Shown: piece after piece, positions 12,132 to 19,566 of the stretch
How positions within the stretch are numbered: the stretch's first letter is position 1
Layout of the letters: each line of letters starts with the position of its first letter
Assembly (NCBI GenBank): GCA_027451785.1
Contig: DAIDIS010000049.1
Coordinates: forward strand, 1 to 19,566
Source of the DNA: Acidimicrobiales bacterium
Lineage (GTDB): Bacteria > Actinomycetota > Acidimicrobiia > Acidimicrobiales > JAKAVM01
Direction: 5' to 3'
DNA: 19,566 bases
Notes under the pieces: model-generated
The model's database searches: none
What the model saw: only the letters and a program-made list of their open reading frames with translations
What the model was told of the DNA's origin: nothing
Translations under genes and position numbers: made by a program

Positions 12132-12983
12132 CTAAAGCCTACGAGTGCAGTCCATTCGACTCTTGAGGGCCTTGGCCAACACAAGTCCGACGACAAGCCC
12201 GAAGACGAGATGAGCGAGTAAGAACCAATTCTGCGGTACGAGAGCAATCATCGGGTTCGTCGGAGGAAGCAGGATCCATCGATTGACCGCGTAGACAACG
12301 ACCCCACCTACCAAGGATGCAGAGACGATCCCCGCTGCCGTCCGGAACATCGGTAATCCAAGCCAGGCAGCTGTCCCGATAACGGCAAAAAACAGAACGC
12401 CGAGGATCGCCGACAAGATCAAATGGAGGATTGCTCCCTCGGCTACGTGAGTTACCACAAGCGGCATGGCCCTCATGACTGCACTGCGGGCAGCTTGAGG
12501 CGTCGATGACATGAACTCAACCAGAGTCGTGTTATTGGCATGCCCAGTCAGAATCAAGATCATGAGGTGGATTCTGCGTTCCGGCACATGGATGAAAGCC
12601 AAAAGCGACCCAAGCTGGTTAGCCGAAGCACTGCCTAGGTAATGTCCGCCTTTCAAGACAGGGATCACCTTTGTCGCCACGGATGCCGGCAACGTATACC
12701 CAAGGGCCGAGATAAGCGATGGCAGAGCGGCCGGTGAAGGTGCCACCGAAACAACAAGAGCCGGAGCTCCCAAGTTCACGGGAGTGAGAAATCCCATTCC
12801 CGTGAGACCCATTGAAATGATCATCACGGCAGCAAACGCCAATCCTCCAAGCTCGCCCGCGAAAACCGAGGGCAACGCAAAGGACCTCATTAGAGCCGCC
12901 AGCTCGCCCCGTCGAGTCTGGCCAACATGCTTGACGACGTCCACCGGAACTGAATGGAGGAGCCTCCCACCCGGAATCAGCAT
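12132..12983 (-). CDS. Polytopic membrane protein of unknown function
   Basis: A 283-aa protein with about seven hydrophobic segments, among them LGGLAFAAVMIISMGLTGMG, LVVTHVAEGAILHLILSAIL with GVLFFAVIG, IVSASLVGGVVVYAVNRWIL and NWFLLAHLVFGLVVGLVLA. The motif NPMIALVPQNWFLLAHLVFG near the end looks conserved and resembles uncharacterised actinobacterial membrane proteins; no transporter signature is visible. A weak GAGG lies 6 nt upstream of the ATG. It lies on the same strand upstream of marR, but marR has its own promoter 2 bp beyond this gene's stop. Function is not recognised. Confidence 0.7.
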   Translation of the reverse strand: MLIPGGRLLHSVPVDVVKHVGQTRRGELAALMRSFALPSVFAGELGGLAFAAVMIISMGLTGMGFLTPVNLGAPALVVSVAPSPAALPSLISALGYTLPASVATKVIPVLKGGHYLGSASANQLGSLLAFIHVPERRIHLMILILTGHANNTTLVEFMSSTPQAARSAVMRAMPLVVTHVAEGAILHLILSAILGVLFFAVIGTAAWLGLPMFRTAAGIVSASLVGGVVVYAVNRWILLPPTNPMIALVPQNWFLLAHLVFGLVVGLVLAKALKSRMDCTRRL

Positions 12984-13303
12984 CTGGGCCTCGAAGCAAG
13001 GCTGTACGTCGGCATTCTGAAATCAATCGGGCTAAGGCTCGCTTGCGCTACCGTCCCTATGCTTCGAATGGGGCCAGGCCCCGTTCCCGTGTTCCCTACC
13101 ATTGCCTTTACCTCACACCACATTCTGGTTTCCCCTCGCCCGATACAGCAAAGGTCTTCTTCCCCGAATTCAAAGGCCAAAAGACCACAAGCAGCCCTTG
13201 AAGCAATCTCCAAGGGCGCCGGATTCAAGGAATTTGCAATGCGATGGGAGCCGCAAGCGGAGCAAAGTCGATCGGCACCATATGTCCGGGTCGGCGCCAC
13301 TAT
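12984..13303. other. Intergenic region with no recognised gene
   Basis: The 320 bases between the membrane-protein start and tRNA-Pro contain open frames on both strands (for example 12977-13300 minus), but these have unlikely composition, no Shine-Dalgarno and no known motif. I see no clear promoter, repeat or RNA here. Confidence 0.5.
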
Positions 13304-13381
13304 TGGTCGGGGTGCCGGGATTCGAACCCGGGACCTCCTGCTCCCAAAGCAGGCGCGCTAACCAAGCTGCGCTACACCCCG
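13304..13381 (-). tRNA. tRNA-Pro (TGG), CCA encoded
   Basis: The minus strand gives acceptor CGGGGTG/CACCCCG, D arm GCGC-AGCTTGGTTA-GCGC, anticodon loop TTTGGGA (anticodon TGG), T loop TTCGAAT with stem CCGGG/CCCGG, discriminator A, then an encoded CCA (13304-13306). C1 pairs with G72 as is typical of bacterial tRNA-Pro. Confidence 0.95.
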
Positions 13382-13474
13382 AAAATGGATACATGCACCA
13401 TAGCAGGCCCAAAAAGGCCCTTAGAAGGCCACATCCACAACGCCCCCCAACCTGGCGAGCAAGATTAGATGCTA

Positions 13475-13492
13475 GCCGAGTTCCAACTCGGC
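13475..13492. promoter_or_regulatory. Inverted repeat upstream of the recombination operon
   Basis: GCCGAGTT-CC-AACTCGGC is a perfect 8-bp-arm palindrome with a 2-nt centre, 39 bp before the GTG of the AddB-like gene. The spacing and symmetry suit a dimeric repressor site. It does not match the SOS box. With a 2-nt loop it is unlikely to be an RNA hairpin. Confidence 0.45.
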
Positions 13493-13531
13493 CCGTCGGC
13501 GACACAGCCGCTTGATAGGTTCTGAGTCAAA

Positions 13532-16500
13532 GTGCAGATACACGCCCCAATCGGTAGAAAATCACACGAAGCCTTGGCTGAACTCATCGCGGGCTTGAAG
13601 GACGGCGATCCATTGGCAAAGGTGACCGTTGTCACCGGCTCGAACGACGTATCCAACCGCCTTGCCGATTCCCTCATGACACCCTGGTCGGGGGTACTCT
13701 CAGCCTCAGTCGTCAACGTTGCTTTCACGATTCTCCCCGATCTTGCAATCGCGATTGCAACCCAATTCGGTGGTGACTCGACCTCCTCAAACTCAGAGCC
13801 GACCTCGCTTGCCGGTGCGGACCGTATAGCAACGCCTACCGATATTCGCGCCGCCATCAAGGCTGAGCTGGCTGACCCGACGTTCTTCAACGGAATACCG
13901 CGAACGAGTCAGTTGGTTGGCGACATCTATCGTGCGTACTCGGAAGCGTGCACCCTCGGAATCGGACTAGGGAATCAACCAAGCCGACTGTCTTCCAACG
14001 TCAGCTCGTTCTTTAGGCGTATTTCTGAGCGGCTCTCGGGATCAGGGCTTGTAGCACCGCAGTCAGCCATGGAACACGCAGCCCGCCTGGTCGCCAGTCA
14101 AGGTATCCCGCGAAACCTGGGTCAAATCGTCTTCTACTTACCTTGGCCGGACTCTCCCGCTCAACGCCTCCTTTTCGATTCAGTCATCAAAGACCCGTCG
14201 GCTCACGCGATCTTTGGCTTGACCGGTGAAGAGAGCGTGGACGGATTCGCCGAGCTTTTTGCTGGAAGCGAGGTATCCGAAACAGAGTCGTCTTCGTCCA
14301 CAGGCAACAGCAACAGCAACAGCAACAGCAAAGCGTTGACGTCATCGGGAGCGTCGATTATCGGTGACCAATCAATCAGGATTCTCAATCCTTCGGACCC
14401 AATTAACGAAGCGAGAGTCGTGGCTGCGCACATCTGTGACGAGATCTCAAAGGGAATGAGGACCGATCGGATTGGGATTGTTGTATTCGGCTCCGGCCCT
14501 TCCTTCATTCTTCTGGCAAACGAACTTGCCTCATGCGGAGTGCCTTTCAACTTGAAGCTTCCGTATTCTTCGGCATCGACCGAAGAGGCAAAGCACATTT
14601 TTGAGTCGCTCTCGGCAATCGATATTGGAAAGAACGGAGAGGTCAGAGCTTTTGGTCCTTTGTCTGACGAGCTCGTTGACCACCTACCTACGCATTGCGA
14701 ACACTCCTGGGAGGGAGCGTCGATTCTTATCGAGTCGCTTTTGGGCTTTTGGCAGGACGGAGAACAACCTGGTCCTCCCACAATCGCCTTTCCACTTGGC
14801 GCTTTCGGAGAGAGTCTTGAACCTTCGCTTGAGACCGACCATGACCATATCCCCTTGCCGGACTGGCCCCGTTCTTCACTAAACGATGTCGTTTCCAAGC
14901 TGACTTCAGCCACACGCAGGCTGGGAAGGCTGGATGACATCCTTCCTTTTTCGGGGACCAAAGCCTTCGTATCGGCCCTTCAAGAGGAGCTGGATGAAGA
15001 CTACCGAAGAGTCGGCTCCGGTGGAGTTTCGATTCTGAGATTGGGCGAGGCGCAGGGCTGTGTCTTCGAAATGACGTTCCTGACGGGTGTCGAGGAGTCC
15101 ACCACTTCGCTCAGGCCTCCACATGACCCTTTCTCTCTGGGGAGTTCCTATGAGGAGATACTCGGAGCCAGGCGAGCTGACGTCTACCGCGCAAGGCGCG
15201 AAATTTCCTTGGCGTCGGCAATCGGTTCTACCAAGAGACTCGTCATCAGCCAGCGCTCCAAGACCAAGGCCATGGGTGACTCGGCGTCACCCTCAATTTG
15301 GGTTGGCGCCGCTATCAATAAGGCCGGAGCCCGTAGTGAAGAGAGCACCGAAGACGGTTTCACGCCTGACGCTGACTTCTCTGGCGAATCTGTGGACGAA
15401 AATCCAAGGCAAATCGAGACAACCTCGAAAGTAGACCTCCGGCCACTTCCTGCCAACCGCGTCGACACTGAGTTGCAAGCCATCAAAGCCATCCTTGGTG
15501 ACTTTGATTCCTTGGGGTTCGAGCACCGCTCAATGATTATTGGCACCGGTCTTCAGCAACCACTCGATTCCGGAAAGAGCACTGTCCTTCCGGAAGCTGT
15601 CTTCATTCGTTCGGACAGGCTTCGGCGCTCGATGAAGGCAGCGGGTGCTCGCCGTCCAGGGCAGGCTTTGAGCGAGTGGACCGGACTCATCATGCCAGGT
15701 GACGACGGGGGACGAAGGGAGTTCAGGTTCAGCCCTACCGCACTCGAAACCTACGCAAATTGCCCGTTTCGCTACTACCTCAAGTACGAACTAGGGATTG
15801 CTCCCGAGAGGATTGAGCCGGATCCCACGAGCCTAAGTCACCTCGATAGGGGACGGATTATCCATGAGACCGTCGACACCCTATTCAAGCGGAGAATGCT
15901 CGTCTCCGGAGATATCCCACAGTCGCACCGGTGGGAAGCTGCGGACCAACAGGAGGCAAGAGAACTTGCTGCGCAGAGTCTAAGTGAGCTCGCTGGAACT
16001 TCTCGGGGACTTTCCAGATATCACTTGCGACAAGCGACGAGATCAATTGCCGAGGCGCTCTCCGATTTCCTGATTGCCGATAACGCCTATCGAAGTCGGC
16101 ACCAAACTACAACCGTTGCGACCGAACGGTCGTTCTCGTCACGCTCCCTGATGGAGGGCACCGGAGGCGAGACTCAGGAAATCCTGGGAGAGATCCTGGG
16201 TTCGCACGCCTTCGAAGGCCGAATCGATCGCATAGACCGTAGGGAAAGCGGCGAGCTCGTAATCATCGACTACAAAACCGGCAATCCTTCATATTTCACA
16301 GATCTCGCGAATGGCGATCCAACCGGCAACGGCAGACATCTCCAGCTCCCGATCTACGCTCTAATCGCTTCTCAGCTGTACGAGGCTCCCACGACCACTA
16401 TCAGATATTGGTTTATCCAAGATGGAAACCCATTGGCGAGCCGGATAGCCTCCACAATTCCTGTTGATGGTGATTCGTCGCGCGTTGACGACCAGGCGTT

Positions 16501-16951
16501 GGGTGGTTCCCCACCCTCAAGTTTTGAGCATCCCACGGAATTGAATACACACATAGAACTGTCGGCGGATGATGAATTGAACGAGGCGCTCAAGAAGGCA
16601 GTGTCAGCGCTGGGTGATGGGATCAAGAATGGCCTATTCCCTCCGATACCCGGCCCTCGCATCGCGCCTTCTATTGCCGAAGAAACCTCTTTACCGCCAC
16701 AAGCAAGATTCGCAAACTGCCAACGGTGCGAGTACTCCTCTGCATGCCCCTCTTCAGGCCAGCGCTCTCTTGCGAACAGACGCCTCTCCGAAGACCCGAG
16801 GGTAAGGCGCCTGAGAGAGGTCCTTGTGGGTGAAGGTCAGGCCGATACTGCAACTGGAGACGGCGATAGCGAGTTCCAATTGGGTGAAAACTTTGCGGCA
16901 GGAAAAGTTGATGAGCGTCCCCTAGCCAGTCCCGAGAGCCAGGAAGACTAG
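13532..16951 (+). CDS. AddB/AdnA-like recombination subunit with Fe-S PD-(D/E)XK nuclease
   Basis: A 1139-aa protein, the usual AddB size. The N-terminal two thirds resemble a UvrD-like motor but lack a Walker A: the start reads MQIHAPIGRKSHEALAELIA with no GKT, as in inactivated motors. The C-terminal RecB-type nuclease (about 730-1085) has FSPTALETYANCPFRYYLKY (C744), GRIDRID (D899), IIDYKTG (D913, K915), QLPIYALI, and CQRCEYSSAC (C1063, C1066, C1072). C...C-x2-C-x5-C is the AddB-type 4Fe-4S arrangement that clasps the nuclease. The partner processes double-strand breaks for RecA. The GTG start is the first codon possible after an in-frame TGA at 13523; its Shine-Dalgarno is weak. A Ser/Asn-rich linker (about 248-272) includes (NS)4. 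AdnA is an alternative name. Confidence 0.85.
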   Translation: MQIHAPIGRKSHEALAELIAGLKDGDPLAKVTVVTGSNDVSNRLADSLMTPWSGVLSASVVNVAFTILPDLAIAIATQFGGDSTSSNSEPTSLAGADRIATPTDIRAAIKAELADPTFFNGIPRTSQLVGDIYRAYSEACTLGIGLGNQPSRLSSNVSSFFRRISERLSGSGLVAPQSAMEHAARLVASQGIPRNLGQIVFYLPWPDSPAQRLLFDSVIKDPSAHAIFGLTGEESVDGFAELFAGSEVSETESSSSTGNSNSNSNSKALTSSGASIIGDQSIRILNPSDPINEARVVAAHICDEISKGMRTDRIGIVVFGSGPSFILLANELASCGVPFNLKLPYSSASTEEAKHIFESLSAIDIGKNGEVRAFGPLSDELVDHLPTHCEHSWEGASILIESLLGFWQDGEQPGPPTIAFPLGAFGESLEPSLETDHDHIPLPDWPRSSLNDVVSKLTSATRRLGRLDDILPFSGTKAFVSALQEELDEDYRRVGSGGVSILRLGEAQGCVFEMTFLTGVEESTTSLRPPHDPFSLGSSYEEILGARRADVYRARREISLASAIGSTKRLVISQRSKTKAMGDSASPSIWVGAAINKAGARSEESTEDGFTPDADFSGESVDENPRQIETTSKVDLRPLPANRVDTELQAIKAILGDFDSLGFEHRSMIIGTGLQQPLDSGKSTVLPEAVFIRSDRLRRSMKAAGARRPGQALSEWTGLIMPGDDGGRREFRFSPTALETYANCPFRYYLKYELGIAPERIEPDPTSLSHLDRGRIIHETVDTLFKRRMLVSGDIPQSHRWEAADQQEARELAAQSLSELAGTSRGLSRYHLRQATRSIAEALSDFLIADNAYRSRHQTTTVATERSFSSRSLMEGTGGETQEILGEILGSHAFEGRIDRIDRRESGELVIIDYKTGNPSYFTDLANGDPTGNGRHLQLPIYALIASQLYEAPTTTIRYWFIQDGNPLASRIASTIPVDGDSSRVDDQALGGSPPSSFEHPTELNTHIELSADDELNEALKKAVSALGDGIKNGLFPPIPGPRIAPSIAEETSLPPQARFANCQRCEYSSACPSSGQRSLANRRLSEDPRVRRLREVLVGEGQADTATGDGDSEFQLGENFAAGKVDERPLASPESQED
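14306..14329 (+). repeat. Hexanucleotide microsatellite (AACAGC)4 in the AddB-like gene
   Basis: Four perfect AACAGC units encode (Asn-Ser)4 inside a Ser/Asn/Thr-rich linker. Gain or loss of units keeps the frame. Confidence 0.95.
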
Positions 16952-16955
16952 ACAA

Positions 16956-19566
16956 TTGGCTAGCCTTACTCACGAGAAATCGACCCACGAAATCAGGCAC
17001 AACCTCGAAGACACGCTCTTCGTTGAGGCTGGTGCGGGCACGGGCAAGACCACGGCACTGGTATCCCGAGTGGTATCGCTCGTCCTGTCGGGTACGGCTT
17101 CCATGGGAGAGATTGCTGCCATTACCTTCACCAAGCCTGCCGCAAACGAGCTGAGGGAAAGAATCGTCCAAGAACTTAAGGGAATATCCGGTGAAGATGG
17201 ACCTTCCGGCGAAATGGCCTCTGTGGCTTTGGAACAATTCGCAGCGGCAACGATTACCACTCTCCATGGATTCTCCCAAGCGCTGCTATCTCAATACGCA
17301 CTCGACGCGGGTCTCCCACCGTCAATCACGAACGTTGAGGAAGTAGAACATGCTGCGACGTTCCGGGAGAACTGGGGCGCGTTTGTTCTCTCCACCCAAG
17401 ACGATCCCAATTGCTCATTATGGGTGGAAATTGCCGAGAGTCTCGGAATAAAGTTCAGCAAATTCGCAAAAGCCGCCATCGCGATGGATGACCACTGGGA
17501 CAGACTCGCCGATTCATCCTGGGCGTCCAGCAAGGAATCCGAAGTGACGGTTCGTGCCGATGAATTGCTCGCCGGTTTGCCTGCCGCTTGGGAGCTGGCC
17601 CGCGAACGTCTCGAAGAGCTTCTTGTCGCCGCAGACTCGTGTATCGATCCCGATGACAAGCTTGCGTTAGCACTGGCTCCCCTTCGAGTTCTTTCACCCA
17701 TCCTCTCGGAGCCCTTTCCAAGGCCGGCATCACCTATCTCCATTGCGAGTTCACTCAACAAGTCGACCGCCGACGACGAGGTCGAGGTCGAAGGCGTAAC
17801 CGGTGGATTTGCCGAGGCTGAAACTGTAGTTCGTGGAGTTGGTGCGGCTGAAGGCGTAATAAGTGGGTTAGAAGACGGCACCGCATCTTCAGGAGGGCAG
17901 CCGAGGGTAAAGCTTGGCGGCGGCGGGGCTCGTTCGGTAAGCGAAGCGAGCACGGGAGGGCCAGAAGAACTGGCGCAACGGCTCAAGCTTTTCGTTTCGA
18001 CTTACGAGTTCGTGAAAGGCGTGAAGATCAGTCGCAAGGGTAGGAAGGAAAACTGGCCCCAAGGTGGCAAGGAGCTTGTAAGCGAGACTTTCGAGGAGCT
18101 ATCCGCTGCCATCTGCGATCCGATTAATGACCTCCGCCAACTCATGCTTGGCTATTTCATCAAGTTGACGTCTGACTTTGTGCTCTCGCAGGCGAGCGAG
18201 CGCAGGGCTACTGGGCGACTTACATTTCACGACCTGTTGGTCTTGGCACGGAACCTTCTTCGGGACAGCCCGAACTCAAGGAAATCGGTATCGGAGCGGT
18301 ACGGAAGAATCCTGATCGACGAGTTCCAAGACACCGACCCGATCCAGATCGAGTTGGTGAACCTGATTGCGCAGGCGGCGGCGGAGTCAGGGTCCCCATC
18401 CGGAAGGCTCTTCTTTGTCGGAGACCCGAAGCAGTCGATCTATCGTTTCCGCAGGGCCGACATCACTGCCTATGACCAAGTTAAGACAGCGGGGAACGCA
18501 CGGACGCTGTTGCTCACGGACAACCACCGGTCCGACGAGACGATCATCAGTTGGGCAAACGGGCTTTTTAGGATTCTTTTTGCAGGAGGGATTGAGGGCA
18601 AGCAGGCCCCGCACGTCGACCTCTACCCAACATTGTCCACGGGCAAAGCGACAGTCTCGTGTTTCGGAGGCCCGGTTGGTGGCAGTGCAGAAGCCTTCCG
18701 AGAAGCAGAGTCGTCGAGTGTTGCCGCTGCCTGCCGATTATTTATCGAAGAACAGTTCACCGTGCGAACCATGGATCGCAAGGACAATGGCGAGGCCGGC
18801 ATTCGGGGCGCCAAATTCTCCGACATTGCCATCCTGGTTCCATCAAGAGCAGGGTTGCCACAACTTCAGGACGCCTTGCGAAAATTGTCGGTACCATTTC
18901 GCACCGTCGCCGGCACTTCGCCGCTTGAGTCCGATGACATCCACGAAGTGCTGGCCATCGCAAGAGCTGTTAGCGATCCCGGCTCGGGAGCTTTGTTGAC
19001 AGGGGCTCTTCGCTCGACTCTTCTCAGCCAAACGGATTCTCAGATACTCGCTCACTTAAAAGACAGGTTGAGAGCCCCTGAGGATGGTCCGCGACAACCC
19101 CCTGAAGAATTGTTCACACCCAAATCGGTGGGTCCGGAAACGTCGTCCTTCGACGAAGCAATCGGGCTCATCAACCGGCTGGCAACTAATAAGGCATCGC
19201 TCGGGCCATCTGGAGTCATTACGGCGATCATTGACTTCACAAGGGCTCGCCAGCTTGCAATGCTCATCCCTCCCTCAACTGAGAAGCTCGAGCGGTTGGA
19301 TCTCCTGGTTGAGTTGGCAGCCTCCTACGAAGCTGATCGAGGTCCCAGTCTTTCGGGATTCCTTGAAGAGGTTGACCGGAGATTGGCCTTCAACGACAGG
19401 TTGAAGGAGTCCCCGCTACTCCCCGAAGGCGAGGACGCCGTCCGGATTATGACTATCCATGCCTCCAAAGGCCTCGAGTTCCCGATCGTAATTTTGGCGG
19501 GCTTGGGGACCTCTCCACCGAAGTCCCCCGCGAACCTCCTTTGGGACCTTCACGGGAGACCACTTT
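16956..19566 (+). CDS. AddA/RecB-like superfamily 1 helicase-nuclease subunit, 3' end outside the window
   Basis: The frame is open from TTG 16956 to the right edge (870 codons) and no stop is reached. The TTG is chosen because AGGAAG lies 9 nt upstream inside the end of the preceding gene and an in-frame TAG at 16923-16925 rules out earlier starts. Helicase motifs in order are Walker A GAGTGKTT (26-33), AAITFTKPAANELRERI (Ia), TLHGFSQALL, LTFHDLL, motif II IDEFQD (D455/E456), motif III GDPKQSIYRFRRAD (from 489), LTDNHRS (IV), and VRIMTIHASKGLEFPIVILA (V, about 828). The C-terminal nuclease domain expected for AddA lies beyond the window. The 4-bp gap to the AddB-like gene indicates one operon for double-strand-break resection. 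A Gly/Ala/Val/Glu-rich insert (about 270-335) breaks the motor. Confidence 0.9.
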   Translation, partial: MASLTHEKSTHEIRHNLEDTLFVEAGAGTGKTTALVSRVVSLVLSGTASMGEIAAITFTKPAANELRERIVQELKGISGEDGPSGEMASVALEQFAAATITTLHGFSQALLSQYALDAGLPPSITNVEEVEHAATFRENWGAFVLSTQDDPNCSLWVEIAESLGIKFSKFAKAAIAMDDHWDRLADSSWASSKESEVTVRADELLAGLPAAWELARERLEELLVAADSCIDPDDKLALALAPLRVLSPILSEPFPRPASPISIASSLNKSTADDEVEVEGVTGGFAEAETVVRGVGAAEGVISGLEDGTASSGGQPRVKLGGGGARSVSEASTGGPEELAQRLKLFVSTYEFVKGVKISRKGRKENWPQGGKELVSETFEELSAAICDPINDLRQLMLGYFIKLTSDFVLSQASERRATGRLTFHDLLVLARNLLRDSPNSRKSVSERYGRILIDEFQDTDPIQIELVNLIAQAAAESGSPSGRLFFVGDPKQSIYRFRRADITAYDQVKTAGNARTLLLTDNHRSDETIISWANGLFRILFAGGIEGKQAPHVDLYPTLSTGKATVSCFGGPVGGSAEAFREAESSSVAAACRLFIEEQFTVRTMDRKDNGEAGIRGAKFSDIAILVPSRAGLPQLQDALRKLSVPFRTVAGTSPLESDDIHEVLAIARAVSDPGSGALLTGALRSTLLSQTDSQILAHLKDRLRAPEDGPRQPPEELFTPKSVGPETSSFDEAIGLINRLATNKASLGPSGVITAIIDFTRARQLAMLIPPSTEKLERLDLLVELAASYEADRGPSLSGFLEEVDRRLAFNDRLKESPLLPEGEDAVRIMTIHASKGLEFPIVILAGLGTSPPKSPANLLWDLHGRPL

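Noticed and set aside
12977..13300. 107-aa minus-strand ORF with CSACG
   Set aside because: No Shine-Dalgarno, improbable composition and no recognisable motif; it lies between the membrane-protein gene and tRNA-Pro.
13102..13515. Open frames with GCRDSNPGPPAPKAGALTKL and similar across 13102-13515
   Set aside because: They are antisense readings of tRNA-Pro, a well-known annotation artefact.

Overview
The window looks like chromosomal DNA of an actinobacterium, most likely from the Acidimicrobiia. That placement is an inference. It rests on a DevR/DosR-type two-component pair, on a secreted protein ending in GYWMVxxDGGVFxFGDA-type repeats (which I associate with Acidimicrobiia genomes), on frequent GTG/TTG starts, and on several promoters placed so that transcripts would be leaderless. 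Base composition looks moderate in G+C by eye; nothing was computed.

Layout. 1-162: a possible 3' end of a gene entering from the left. 274-924 (-) and 1172-2455 (+): a divergent DevR/DosR-like response regulator and a GAF-containing sensor kinase; the kinase has an in-frame 60-bp repeat after its phospho-acceptor helix. 2522-3600 (-): a small conserved-looking protein, a strong terminator and a two-helix membrane protein. 3820-4497 (+): an XRE helix-turn-helix protein fused to a pyridoxamine-phosphate-oxidase-like barrel. The intergenic region it shares with the membrane protein carries a near-consensus DosR box. 4498-4954: no confident gene, but two hairpins and a degenerate 30-bp tandem repeat. 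4955-6496 (+): a secreted protein with two disulfide-containing domains and six C-terminal repeats.

The most notable region is 6535-10001. An alkB-type DNA-repair gene with its own SOS (LexA) box and apparently leaderless promoter is split by a complete 2,820-bp IS1595/ISXO2-type element (6689-9508). The element has 25-bp terminal inverted repeats with two mismatches and an 8-bp target duplication (TTCCGTTT). Removing the element and one duplication copy on paper restores a 212-codon AlkB reading frame exactly. The element carries cargo: a tightly overlapping minus-strand set (transposase, an unknown 262-aa protein, a PIN-domain RNase and a short basic protein), a possible 52-aa leaderless ORF, and a tRNA-like gene. 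The tRNA-like gene has intact D and T arms, but its anticodon arm is stretched to a 21-position stem capped by a 7-nt loop with an ACG anticodon. A tRNA-like RNA beside a PIN nuclease gene on a mobile element is the best candidate for something undescribed.

To the right: a hemerythrin-like helical protein (-), tRNA-Gly(TCC) (-), a marR operon (-) with paired operators over its promoter followed by a membrane-anchored extracytoplasmic protein, a polytopic membrane protein (-), tRNA-Pro(TGG) (-), and an AddB/AddA-like (or AdnAB-like) recombination helicase-nuclease pair (+) that runs off the right edge.
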